64,000 nt of DNA from Proales similis (Eukaryota; Rotifera; Eurotatoria; Ploima; Proalidae): assembly GCA_019059635.1 (NCBI GenBank), contig JAGVRJ010000010.1:188501-252500 (forward strand). The letters run 5' to 3'. Position 1 is the stretch's first letter. Each line of letters starts with the position of its first letter. The notes beneath the pieces were generated by a model that made no database searches, was not told the origin of the DNA, and saw nothing but the letters and a program-made list of their open reading frames with translations. Below, in pieces: positions 34,489 to 50,548 of this stretch. Both the position numbers and the translations under genes were made by a program.

Positions 34489-35602
34489 ATGGAGGATTTC
34501 GTCGCCGGTCTGACAGGTGGTGAGTAAACGGCGTTCGTTCAAATCAAAGAGCAGGCAAGCTAAACAAGAAATAAAGGCCTGGTCGGCTTGGCAGTCGGCC
34601 ATCCGTTGGACACGATCAAAGCGCGAATGCAGACGAAGAATCATCGATCGATGCTCACTTCAGCCCAGCTGCTCTTGAAGGAGACCAAGGTTGGCCTTCT
34701 GCTTTGAATTCGTTTCCTTTTCTCGCTTTCGCTAAACGCAACAACAAGTTCAAGGGCTTTTTTCGCGGCCTCTCGCTGCCGTTTTTAACCTACGGGCCAA
34801 TCAACTCGCTCTTGTTTGGCATCTACGGCAATTCGCTGAGACTGCTCGGCGAGAGTGAACAAGGCGAGGCGAAGCTTTCTTCGATATTCACAGCCGGCTG
34901 TGTTGGTAAACAGATTGCTTCGGCTATTTCTTCGTCTTTGGACTGATCTGAGAAATTTATAGCCGGCTTTTTAACCACATTTCCCAACAACCCACTTGAG
35001 CTGATCAAAATTCAGCTGCAAACGCACAGTAAGCCGACGCCATTCGAGTTTTTCTACTCTGATCAGTTGAGAGAACTTTGGCCAAAAAGGATCGAGCGAA
35101 ATCGGCGGCTTGTCTGACTGTGTTCGGCAGATTTGGCGCCAAAACGGCCTTTTGGGCTTTACAAAAGGACTCAAAGTTCTTATCGCTCGAGACTCATTCT
35201 CCACAGGCCTTTATTTCTTCCTGTTCGAATGGTTCAGACGAGAGAGCAGATCGTTGGGCTACCAAAGCCCAATGTTCATCGACCTGGTGTGTGGCGGTGC
35301 CACAGGTAAAGCCGAACGCTGCAACTTCCTTCATGTTCTACGGCCACAGGTTCTTTTTAATTGAATTTTAAGGAGCGATAACCTGGTTCTTGGTCATGCC
35401 AATCGACGTGGTCAAAAGTCGAATCCAGTCCAATCGGCAAGGCAAGGCATTGACTTTTCGCGGCGAGTGGTCCGCAGTCACAAGTCAGTTCGGAGTCTCT
35501 GGTCTCTTGCGGGGTTCGCTTCCTCTGCTGATCAGAGGCTTCTTAGTCAACTCGGTCACGTTTGCTTTCTACACAGAAACGCTGCGAATGTTGAAAGCAT
35601 GA
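34489..35602 (+). CDS. SLC25A45-like: Mitochondrial carrier, SLC25A45/47/48-like
   Basis: A solute carrier of the inner mitochondrial membrane. Six exons (34489-34519, 34577-34689, 34749-34905, 34963-35028, 35090-35305, 35373-35602) give 270 aa, close to the 288 of human SLC25A45. Three tandem carrier repeats show the signature Pro-x-(Asp/Glu)-x-x-(Lys): GHPLDTIKARMQ, NNPLELIKIQLQ and MPIDVVKSRIQ. The start MEDFVAGLTGGLVGLAVGHP closely resembles the A45/A47/A48 subgroup. The second signature has Glu in place of Asp, which also occurs in the family. From recent literature, as I recall it, human SLC25A45 imports methylated amino acids such as trimethyllysine for carnitine synthesis, which makes its divergent pairing with a TMLHE-like gene notable. 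Assignment within the A45/A47/A48 group is uncertain. Confidence 0.82.
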
Positions 35603-35619
35603 CGCCAACTTTTCTAATT

Positions 35620-35625
35620 AATAAA
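35620..35625 (+). terminator. polyadenylation signal of the carrier gene
   Basis: AATAAA 18 nt after the carrier stop. The facing RSPH9 gene has its own minus-strand AATAAA at 35651-35656, so the two transcripts' 3' ends overlap or nearly meet. Confidence 0.65.
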
Positions 35626-35695
35626 TACACGGCTCGCTTGCTTGGTTACTTTTATTCATGAATAAATTTCTCGCCAAATGAAGGCTGACAAGGCC

Positions 35696-36741
35696 CTAGA
35701 GCATAAAAGGAATGTCCCTGTTCTCTTCGCCAATGCCAAAATAAACGCATCCAAACGAGCTCGTCTCTGGGATATGGAAAAACGAAGCGCCCGGCCACTT
35801 GAGACTCTTGAGCAAGACAAGAGCTGAGCCTCGTTCGAACTGAAGACTCCAGCAGCCTTTGGGCTGGTCCTCGTCAATCGGGTCCAAGAAGTCAACTGAT
35901 TTATCCAAGTCGGATCTGAACAAGGCCGACTTTTGCTCGAGCAGATGAGGATGTCTAAAGTGAAAGTAGTTGCCGAATTTGGCGCTCTCGTTCACGCTCA
36001 GGCCTAATTAAGCGAGCGAGAGTGAGCATACGCGCTAAGTGAAGCTTGTGATTAAATAAACAACCTTCGAAGAGTCGATTTTTAGCAACTGCTCCATCGG
36101 GCTGGAGTACAAATGCTCCACGAGGGACCACCAGAGCTTCGTCTTCTATTCGCTTTATTGTGGCTGCCAGGCGATCTTCCTCTTTGAGTGTGGTCTATTT
36201 TAAACAAAATTTGAAGAGGATTGAGAGCAGCACGCAGGATAGTTTAGACAAGCTGCAATTACCACATCTTCGTGGATTTGCTCGTCAGAGCCTTCGCCTA
36301 CAGTTTTGTACGTCTTGCACTCAAACTCGTGGCTCGGATCGCCCATGAACCTGCCGTGGCAAATTCGCAGTCGGTTCAAGTGCTCCTCTGAGGGAGGGTT
36401 CAATAGTTTCCATTTAATGCACTCGTGGCTTAAAAGAGAAAAAAAATAAGCGACCAGAGCAACATATGGCGTCTGTGCGCTAAGTGAAGTTTGAGGCCAA
36501 GAGCTAACCTGTAGTGAAATTTGCGATCGCGCAGCTCATTCTCGCCAACTCCGACAGCGATGAAATAGTCTTCTTTGATACCGAGCAGCTTGCCCCAGAA
36601 GTAGACGCGCTTGTACTTGTACTGCTCTTTGAGTATGGGCAATGAGGTCTGGAGAGAGGTTTTTTGCTCCACGCTGAGCAGAACGCCGGCCAGCGCCAGA
36701 TTCTCGATATCGAGCGTCAGCTTATTTGCATCGATTCCCAT
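35696..36741 (-). CDS. RSPH9: Radial spoke head protein 9
   Basis: RSPH9 is part of the radial spoke head of motile cilia and flagella. Four minus-strand exons (36509-36741, 36263-36428, 36065-36194, 35696-36003) give 278 aa (human 276). Matching blocks include YKRVYFWGKLLGIKEDYFIA, GRFMGDPSHEFE, LKEEDRLAATIKRIEDEALV-VPRGAF, FEGLSVNESAKFGNYFHFR, DFLDPIDEDQPKGCWSLQFE and the C-terminus CVYFGIGEENRDIPFML, which is nearly identical in the family. All introns are 63-80 nt. Its presence means the organism has 9+2 type motile cilia or sperm flagella. Confidence 0.95.
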
Positions 36742-37442
36742 TGTTCGTCTCGATTCTCCTCGCCTGTCAGTTACTCTTTTCTTGCCTCTCTGTCTGTGTG
36801 CGGCGCGTGAGTGTGTTTGAATTTCGGGTTCTGGCAGTCGGCTCAGTCGTAAACAACAAATGCCTCCTAAGCAACTCGCAATCGACTACCAGCCAAGTTA
36901 AGCCGTTGCCCAGCAACGCATCAGCACCTCTTCTCAATAGTTTGTCTTCTCGACCGCGTTTTAGTCTCTCAAATAATTTAGAGCAATCGCTTCTCAGCGC
37001 CTAATCAGACGCCCTCGAACATAGACGATCCCTAGAATGTCTCGAACGCCAGCTTTATCTGGTTTATGCAGTCGCAATAGTCCAAATTAGCAGCCAACGA
37101 GTCAAGGTGCCTGGAGGTTTGTTTAATCGGATTTGGTACAGCAAATGCGCCAAACGCTCTTTGTTCAGCAAATTTGCAACAGGACAGTCGTGAACGTGTG
37201 TCTTTAAGCCAAGACAAGCAATTCAGAGCCATTTGAATGTCCAACGTGAGAGATTAACAGCCGAAGCCGTCTAAATTAGTGGCAAAAATGTTCATGGCTC
37301 AATTGTGCACCGATGGCTTGGCTGATTGATAGAAAGATAAATTGATTGCATTTGTAATTAATAATGAGTCTGGAGCCGAAAATTTCGTTTGTCATATTAC
37401 TCTCCTTGCTCGCCTCTTCCAACAGGCTCTTACGCCCTCTCC

Positions 37443-37445
37443 CTC

Positions 37446-37486
<41 letters not shown>
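37443..37486. repeat. (CT)n microsatellite
   Basis: Near-perfect CT units over about 40 nt, with a few TTCT interruptions at the left end. Confidence 0.9.
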
Positions 37487-37487
<1 letters not shown>

Positions 37488-39205
37488 GGCGCTTAGTAAT
37501 TTCAATCCAAGTGTCTCATGCGCAATTTATGAGCAGAACAGTTGAGCGTCGATCGCATTACTCTCATGTGGCCAAATGAGCTCTCATTAGTCTATTCATA
37601 TTTCATGTGATGCGATGAAAGGCACAATCAGCCAGTCATTAATGCCAATCTTATCTTTGCCTGGCTACAGCGCTGTACAGAGCGAGCACAGCCAAAGCGC
37701 AAATAATCATTATCATCGCTCAGAGTAGAGCGAGGCCCGTCCACAGCAGTTGTGCCTGGCCCATACAGTCTAGTGAGTCTAAGAAAGGCGAAAAGTCTGC
37801 ACTTGGCCTGTTTCTGTTAACGAGCGCAAGCGAGTGCGCATTTAAATCCGCGTGCGCGCCTCTGCAAATTGATCAAGATAGGCTTTGGCATTTGTAGATT
37901 TACATATCCAGATTGGTTTCCGTTTGACGGCCGATGTTCAATTCCGTCTGCCTGATTTGGCCGTTGATGGCCGCAAATCCGCCGCAGTCTATATTGCTGA
38001 GCCTGTGCGTGTTGCCGTGTGCTTTTCTATTCGCCATAGCGTTTGACTTCCGGTTTTTGGCAAATCATTAGCTAACTGTGGAGTGGCTCTAAACAAATGC
38101 GAGCGTTCCAGCAGCACCTAGTCGAGGCCAATTTTGCAAGTAATTGCTATTTTCGCTAAAAATTGCCTCTTTGCGTCTATGGATTGCCTGTTTGTCGATA
38201 CCTCTTTAGCGTCAGACACATACACACACACTCACATAGAACGAGTTGGTAATTTCATTCTCATCTAGGATCGTTCAGAGAGGGCTTCGCGATTTTGTTT
38301 ACTTCTTGCCAAGTCCAATCAAGCATAGCTCCGTGGCCCGTCGAAATAGCGCCAGGAATGGACGGGCTCGGTTTGGCATCTATTCGCCCTCTCTTCGATC
38401 GACTTGTGATCTCACCGACCGCATAGAGCTACCGAGGGCAACTTGGTCTTGGCTCCTCTCACTTGTTTACCGCTGCATCAGCAAAACTGATAACCAAAAA
38501 GGCCGATGCCGTTCAGTGCGCGCAAATTGGCCTTCGTTTGAATGCGCAAAAGGCGTCCGAATTACATTTTATTGCATGAGATTATTTAATTGCACCAGCG
38601 CCCGAGGAGGTGCTCGGCTATTGTATCGATGCGCGTGTTTGGCTCGCGATCATTCGTCCGATTGATTATCTCGGCCGTGTGAAAACAAGCATGCAACTCC
38701 ATTATCAGTTGGCATACTTTGCTCCAGCCGCAGTGCCAGCAGCGGCAACAACAACAACAACAAGCAGCCAGCGCTGCAACCCCAACAGCGCAAGAATGAA
38801 AACTTTTCCTGGCAAAGATTTCTCTTCTTCTTCTTTTATATAATTTTTGCATTTCAGAAGCACAAAGGATGATGATCGCGGCCGCCGAGGATGTAAGTTG
38901 CGAAAGCAGCAGTGAACCGAACCAAATAGAGAACGAGCGCGAGAAAGTGTGAGAGCGAAAGAAGAATGTTTTTGTTGTTGAAGCTATTTGCGAGTGCGTC
39001 AACACCGAACAGAAGGTGCTTGAGCTGTGTCTTAAGCGATTCGCATCTATTAGCTCCTTTCTTGTTCTTGCCCTTTTACTCCCTACTGCTCTCTCTCTCT
39101 CTCTCTTTCTCGCTCTCTCAATATCACTGTTGTTCAGCAACCTTACACAAGTCATATTAACAGATGGTTTTGACTAAGCCATCAGATTTAGAATGGTACC
39201 TCGCC

Positions 39206-39222
39206 ACACACACACACACACA
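39206..39222. repeat. (CA)n microsatellite
   Basis: About eight CA units. Confidence 0.85.
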
Positions 39223-40131
39223 TTGAGCTCTGATCGATTGGGAATCAGCAGCCACAGCAGCAAATTAAACAAGCTTTTCTCCAGAGCTTTTTGCTGTCTG
39301 CAGCAATTTGGCCGCGTCGTCTATTCGATGTCTACCTAGGCACACTCGATACGGCCTGGCTGTGTCTAAACAAGAACTGTTTTGTGCCTCTAGCTGACTG
39401 TGCGCAGCTTTCGTAATGATTCAAACCGATTCCCTTCATCATCATGATCATCATCATCTTCATTAACTAATCCAAGTTCTAATCTTGTCTTTGACGTAAT
39501 AGAAATTCATACGCCATCTCTTATCGTCTGCTTACATTTATTACAGCCGGTTGTTGTGCAAGCTAAGCTCTCTTCCTCTTCTCTTTTTCTTATGTTTTCT
39601 TTTCGTCTGATTCAACTTTTCTTCAATCATTCTCTTTCTCTGCCTCTGCTCGTGTGCTCGTGACGAAAGAATACTCAGCAGATTTTGAAGCGCAGTTTCG
39701 ATAGTCTCAGCTTCCCGGGCTTTAGTTAGTTAAAAAGCTTCAAGGCGAAAGGCCCGCGCGCAGACTGGCCCAGGTGATGATTGCCTAAGGCCGAGCTGGG
39801 TGATGAGCTCAGCTATTTTGCGCAACTGATTACTCTTTAATTGGGAAACAAGAGAAAAGAAAACTCGCATTTCTATGTTCGATACAGTTATTTATCAAAA
39901 GCAAACTCAGACGATGCGGTGAGCTGAGGCCTCAAAATGGAAAAGTTGTAGATATTCCGAAGCCGATCTAGAAGCTCGATACAGCACGGCTAGATGGGCG
40001 TTGATAATAAATTATAAATTTGCCCGGAAAATTCGATGTATCGACCAGGGCCGCCATCAACGTCGGTAACTGAGATTAGCAAAATAACGGTCGAGCCGCG
40101 CTATCAATCAAACATATCGGATCGCATCATC

Positions 40132-40138
40132 TATAAAA
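40132..40138 (+). promoter_or_regulatory. candidate TATA box
   Basis: TATAAAA on the plus strand, 1.6 kb upstream of the GPCR coding exon, which has an acceptor before its ATG and therefore needs an upstream exon. Weak evidence: no transcript start is known. Confidence 0.25.
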
Positions 40139-41430
40139 ACGGATCCACAGCCGAGTGAAATCGACAACCGATTATCTGAAGCAACGCGCAGACGATCCAG
40201 CGTTCTTAACTTTGATTTAAAATTACGCCGATGCTCTATGCTCGGTGCCTCGAGCCGAGCTAACGCAATCAGGCAAAGTGTCGGATTCGAGACATGCACA
40301 ACAGGACCTGTAGCTGTGATTTTAAACTTTTATTCATCGCCGTCTCTCATTTTCTGCTCCTCTCTCACTCGCTCGCTCGCTCACCAGCTTGTCGACGTAC
40401 GTGATATCTGTTCAAACTCAGATTCGATTACAAGCCATATTCATTTCGAGTCGTAGAAGAGGAACGAGCTCTCTCAGCAGGTCCTTGATTCTACTTGAGT
40501 CAAATTGCATCGAGTGACGAGCTGCGTTTTCAAGCGCCTGCTTAATCTTGGGCCTATTTGAGCACAGCAAGTCCCATATGTGCTGGTCTTGATCTCCAAC
40601 GCTTATTCAAATAGCGAATCTAAATGCCTCTATCGACACCACACACACACTCAGGCTGCCTACGAGCGAGCTCGATCAATCAGGCTAATTGGGCTTGAGC
40701 ACTTGCAGCCATAAAATTCATTCATTCGTTGTTCAAGTTGGCCAAGGCTTGTCTTAATTAATTTGAATTAATATAGAAGCCCTTTAAATAGATGCGCGTC
40801 AGTTAGTCAATGAGCTCTATCAAGCATGCAAACAGACCAAGCAGGCAGGCCAAGTGCACTGGCGCTCGAGCAGAACAATGGGTGACGTGAGCAAGGAAGG
40901 CGGCGGTTTATTTCGCCTTAAACAGCTTCTTCCTCTTCGAAGGTCACTCTGTAAACTCAAAAATCCTTCTTCTTCTTCTCATTCTTATTATTTTTCATTC
41001 TGCCTGCTCACATGTGCGCTCAAGGGCCAATTGCTTTTTTCCGTCACACAGACAGACAGATAGACAGACAGACGGAAATTTCTTTATTTCTTTCTCAAAC
41101 ACAAAGACAGAGAGAGAGAGAGAGAGATGTGCTTTAATTTGAAAAGCAATCTAACGCAATCTGTGGCATGTGCGCACTTCTAATTCTCTTTTTCATACTT
41201 CAATTTTAGACCTCATTGACTCTCATTGATTCATTGGCAATAGTGGCCGCAATTGTGATCGTCATTATGCTGCATTTAAATTTCCTCTTTATTTTTCCTT
41301 TCAATTATATTTCTCGTTCAATTAACAGCTTTTTCAAGTCAAAAACGAAGAAGAATACTCGGCGCTTTATGCTTTTAGCTCCAAGTTTGCGTCATAGATG
41401 GACCGAAAAAACGGCGAAAAATGAGAAGGC

Positions 41431-41450
41431 AGAGAGAGAGAGAGAGAGAG
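41431..41450. repeat. (GA)n tract
   Basis: About ten AG units, one of several GA/CT tracts in the sparse half of the window. Confidence 0.85.
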
Positions 41451-41745
41451 TTTGTGAGAGACGAAGAAAATGACAAATGCCATCGTCACTGTTGTTGTTG
41501 TTATTATTATTATTCCGATGTGAGCCTGATGCTTAGATTTGGAGAAAATTTCCTCAATTAAGCGTGCAACATTTCATCCAATCGAGCTAATAAATTTGAC
41601 TTTTTTTTATAGCTGCTGAATGTGCGAAATGCTAAGCCATTCTTCAAACTAACGCCAACAAGAAAAATTAAGAAACATTTAGATAAATATATGCGCCAGA
41701 GAGTGGCACTCTGAAAAGAACTCAACGTCTCATCTGCAAAATAGA

Positions 41746-43014
41746 ATGAGAGCGAACAATGAGAGTTTGAGCACGAGCATGAGCATCGAGACAAACATGA
41801 CCGAGAGCGAGCCAGAAGACGCCGGCCTGCGACCGTTCCTGGTCGAGTACTACACCTTTCCAGTGATCGTTCTGCTCGGCACTGTGTGCAACTCGCTGGC
41901 GTTTATTGTGCTGCGAGGCAAGAAAATGCGCAGTCAATCGACCTACTTTTACATGGCAGTGTTGGCGGTCGCCGACGAAATGGTCCTCATAAACGGCTGT
42001 CTCAACTTTTGGCTGTACCTATACTTTGGCAAAACGTTTCTCATGTTCTCCGTGCTCTCGTGCAAGTTTGCCAGCTTCGCCTTGTACGCCGCACTTCACT
42101 TTAGCGTGTGGACGGTGGTGATCATGACCGTCGAGCGGTTCATTGCGGTCACGCTTCCACTCAAGGCCGGAATTTTGTGCACAGTGAAACGAGCCAAACT
42201 TGCCATTCTGACTCTGTTCGCCATAATTGTCCTCGTCAACATTCACTTTTTCGTCACACACTCTCTGGTCGAGATCCAGGGCCAGGTGGGCTGCTTGCCA
42301 GAGTCATCGTGGGCCAACTACTTTATGGAAGGCGTGTGGCCTTGGATTGACGCGTCAATATATTCATATGTGCCTTTGTCTCTGCTGATCGTCTTCAACG
42401 TGATGATCATCCACAATCTGGTGAAAGCCTCAAACAAAATGGACAAGATGAACGAGGCAAAGCGAGCCAGCTCGACGGCCCATTCGAACTACAAGCTAAT
42501 CTACCGCTCCAAGCAGCGAGATGCCAACACAAGCCCCACCGAGCCGGCTGGCAACAACCAGACTGAGAGCAAGAGCATTTACCAGTCTTCACAGCAAATC
42601 AATCAAGCAAACCAGTCGAACTCGAGTGCCAATCGAAAGTTGACCATCATGCTTCTGGTTGTTTCAATGACGTTTCTCGTCACTTCGATGCCGATCGTCA
42701 CCCTGCAGACAATCGAGCTGACGGGCCGGCTCGAGCAATCGACCACTCTCACCGTCATCCGAGGCATATTCTTGTCTCTACAGTATCTCAACCATTCGAT
42801 CAACTTTTTTCTCTACGGCATTTTTTGCACGCGTTTCAGGCGCGAGTTTCTCGACCTGTTCAATCGGTGCACGCTCAAATCGACGCCCGACAGGCGCAAA
42901 GCAGCCAACTGGCACTCGAGGACTGCGGCCAACACTTACAAAGCGGTTCAAGAAGCGAACGCCGACAACCGCAGCCCGATTCGCCCTTACCAGCAGCCCA
43001 TACCCGAAGAGTGA
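41746..43014 (+). CDS. Rhodopsin-class (class A) peptide-type GPCR
   Basis: A single coding exon of 422 aa with seven hydrophobic segments. Two N-glycosylation sites (NES, NMT) precede TM1 (LLGTVCNSLAFIVL with Asn1.50). TM2 has LAVADEM (Asp2.50). TM3 starts with Cys (SCKFASFALYAA) and ends with ERF in place of DRY. Loop 2 holds the partner Cys (GQVGCLPE). TM5 has Pro in YSYVPLSLLIVFNVMI. TM6 lacks the CWxP motif (VSMTFLVTSMPIVTL). TM7 reads LNHSINFFLYGIF, a variant of NPxxY common in invertebrate FMRFamide-like and related peptide receptors. Loop 3 is long and polar. The acceptor caaaatag lies one nucleotide before the ATG, so an untranslated first exon is likely. The ligand cannot be told from sequence. 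Confidence 0.88.
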   Translation: MRANNESLSTSMSIETNMTESEPEDAGLRPFLVEYYTFPVIVLLGTVCNSLAFIVLRGKKMRSQSTYFYMAVLAVADEMVLINGCLNFWLYLYFGKTFLMFSVLSCKFASFALYAALHFSVWTVVIMTVERFIAVTLPLKAGILCTVKRAKLAILTLFAIIVLVNIHFFVTHSLVEIQGQVGCLPESSWANYFMEGVWPWIDASIYSYVPLSLLIVFNVMIIHNLVKASNKMDKMNEAKRASSTAHSNYKLIYRSKQRDANTSPTEPAGNNQTESKSIYQSSQQINQANQSNSSANRKLTIMLLVVSMTFLVTSMPIVTLQTIELTGRLEQSTTLTVIRGIFLSLQYLNHSINFFLYGIFCTRFRREFLDLFNRCTLKSTPDRRKAANWHSRTAANTYKAVQEANADNRSPIRPYQQPIPEE

Positions 43015-48601
<5,587 letters not shown>

Positions 48602-50548
48602 CACGCTTCAAGGCGGAAATGAGCCACACACCGACCTATTATTTATTCGCAGTCGTACAGCTGCTGCGTCTACTTTACTCTCGTTGTTTATACTTTTCTC
48701 TCCTCGCTCCCAATTAAATTTCAATTTTATTGTTCGAATTTACAGTTTCCTCTTTCCCCAATATTTCCATGCCCGAATAATTAGACATTTCGCTCTCGTT
48801 CTAACTCTCTCTCTCTCTCTCTCTGTTCATTCGCCTTTTGCCTCTTTCTCGCTTCGGCATGTTCGTTTAGTCTTTTCTATGTTTCTGAGTCTTTTTTATT
48901 TTCATTTTTCTCCACTTGTTGCTGCTGTGCTCGGCTGTTTCTGCATTAAATTCTTTTTATTCGTTCATTTGTGATGGGCAACGAGTGACTATGCGACAGT
49001 TGGCAATAAAACTATTAACAGCAAGCCGTTCAAGTAAACAAGCTTCCCGGCTGTCGTTCGATCTCACAGGGGTTTATGAACGAAATTCATTCAACACGGT
49101 CGGATGGAGGTGACGGCCATCCATCAAGAGCGCATCCATCTATGAATAATCGACTTCTCATAAGACGGCTAGGTGTGGTGCTGGTGGCGGCGGCGTCGTC
49201 AGAAACACAGTCATCGATCGAGATGGTGCCTCGGATTCAGAGAAAAGAAAGCACTTCAATCAGTCTTTTATGTTCATTCGGTCAACTGATCGCCGTGGTT
49301 TTGTTGTTGTCGTTCGAGCCAGGGCGAAGATGATGACGGCGACGTCGTCGTCGTCGTAATCGTCCTCATGCTCGTCGTTTATTTATTTAATTAACTTTTA
49401 ATAAGTCATTCATCTCGTTCGCTTGACACTTGAAACGAGTGCGCCTTCATTCATATTGCGGCCAGGATGAGCGAAAGGTAAGAACTTGATCGTCAGCTTA
49501 TTAACATTTCGCGCTCGAATTCGATCGGCCTGCTCTCTGGTGCGGGTCGAATGGCTTTTAGCCGAATCGCCCGCTCGGACACTTGGCCGCCTTTTTTTAT
49601 TCAGACAAATATTAATATGCCTCTTGAATTGGCACACACACAAAGCAAAAAAAAAAAAACAATCAATAGGCCGAAGCGTCAGACCAGACTTGTTGCAAGC
49701 AAAGCGTCTGAATTAGATTGGACGATATTCGAGCCAATGGTTGGCGAAGAGGCCGAGCCGTTTTGTTTATAAAACGCCAAGAAAAGATTTATGATCGGGT
49801 CGAACAAAGAGCGAAACAGAATGGAAAGGCAAACAGACCTGGGCCTGGTAACTGCTTGCGGCTCATTTCGCTCACTTTCTCTATCTCTCTGCATACCCTC
49901 GCCCCTTCACTCGGCCTGCTCTGTGGCTGGCCTGTGTACACACATGACAATGTGGACTGGCATGAGTGGATTGTAAAGTCTACTGCGTCTAGTCTATTCA
50001 ACTAAGTATACACAATAGAATCATCAAGATAATTGACTGCTCGCGCTTATTTATTATCTATTTAGTGCGCCATTAATCACAAAATGATCGATTTCGATCG
50101 AGTAGTTAATTAATGCCCTGTGAATTGGCATTCCAAGGTGAATGTAATGCGAGCTGACCCGGAGCGATCGTGATCGCTTCTTCTCTTGCTTCCATTTCTT
50201 CTCTCTCTCTCTCTCACCCTGTGCTTGACAACGTTTGACCTATGAATTTGAATCTCCAACCTCAGACAGATTTGGCCTTTTTTTTTAATAGAAAAAAGAA
50301 ATATCAGAGTCTCTGCTCGTTCGAGCTAACATCTTGCCAGAAGTTCATACAAAGCAGCAGTCATGCAATAGCCTGAGTGATAAAGTCAAAGTTTATAGAT
50401 CGAGTCAAGCTTGATGAATGCCAAATTGACTGCCTTTTGTGAACGTGCGAATGCTTCGTTGGTTAAGTCTTCTTATAAATAATCTCGGTTGTCATATGAT
50501 ACTTGAGATCGGACGGAATTTCTCATTTTTCCTCCAAGATCGAACCGA
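48602..50548. other. non-coding region between Msx and MFSD1-a
   Basis: About 1.9 kb containing the Msx 3' UTR and the MFSD1-a promoter. It is pyrimidine-rich, with a (CT)n tract at 48806-48823 and a (GTC)n run near 49339-49358. Short frames in it lack support. Confidence 0.4.

Larger units (their letters stand above)
36742..41745. other. 5-kb non-coding region between RSPH9 and GPCR
   Basis: No gene can be supported. It contains a long (CT)n tract near 37443-37486, a (CA)n tract at 39206-39222, a TATAAAA at 40132-40138, GA tracts at 41109-41126 and 41431-41450, and many poly-pyrimidine stretches. The open frames here are short or low complexity. Its length, compared with the packed first 36 kb, suggests regulatory DNA for the downstream GPCR or another gene, which is inference. 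Confidence 0.4.
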
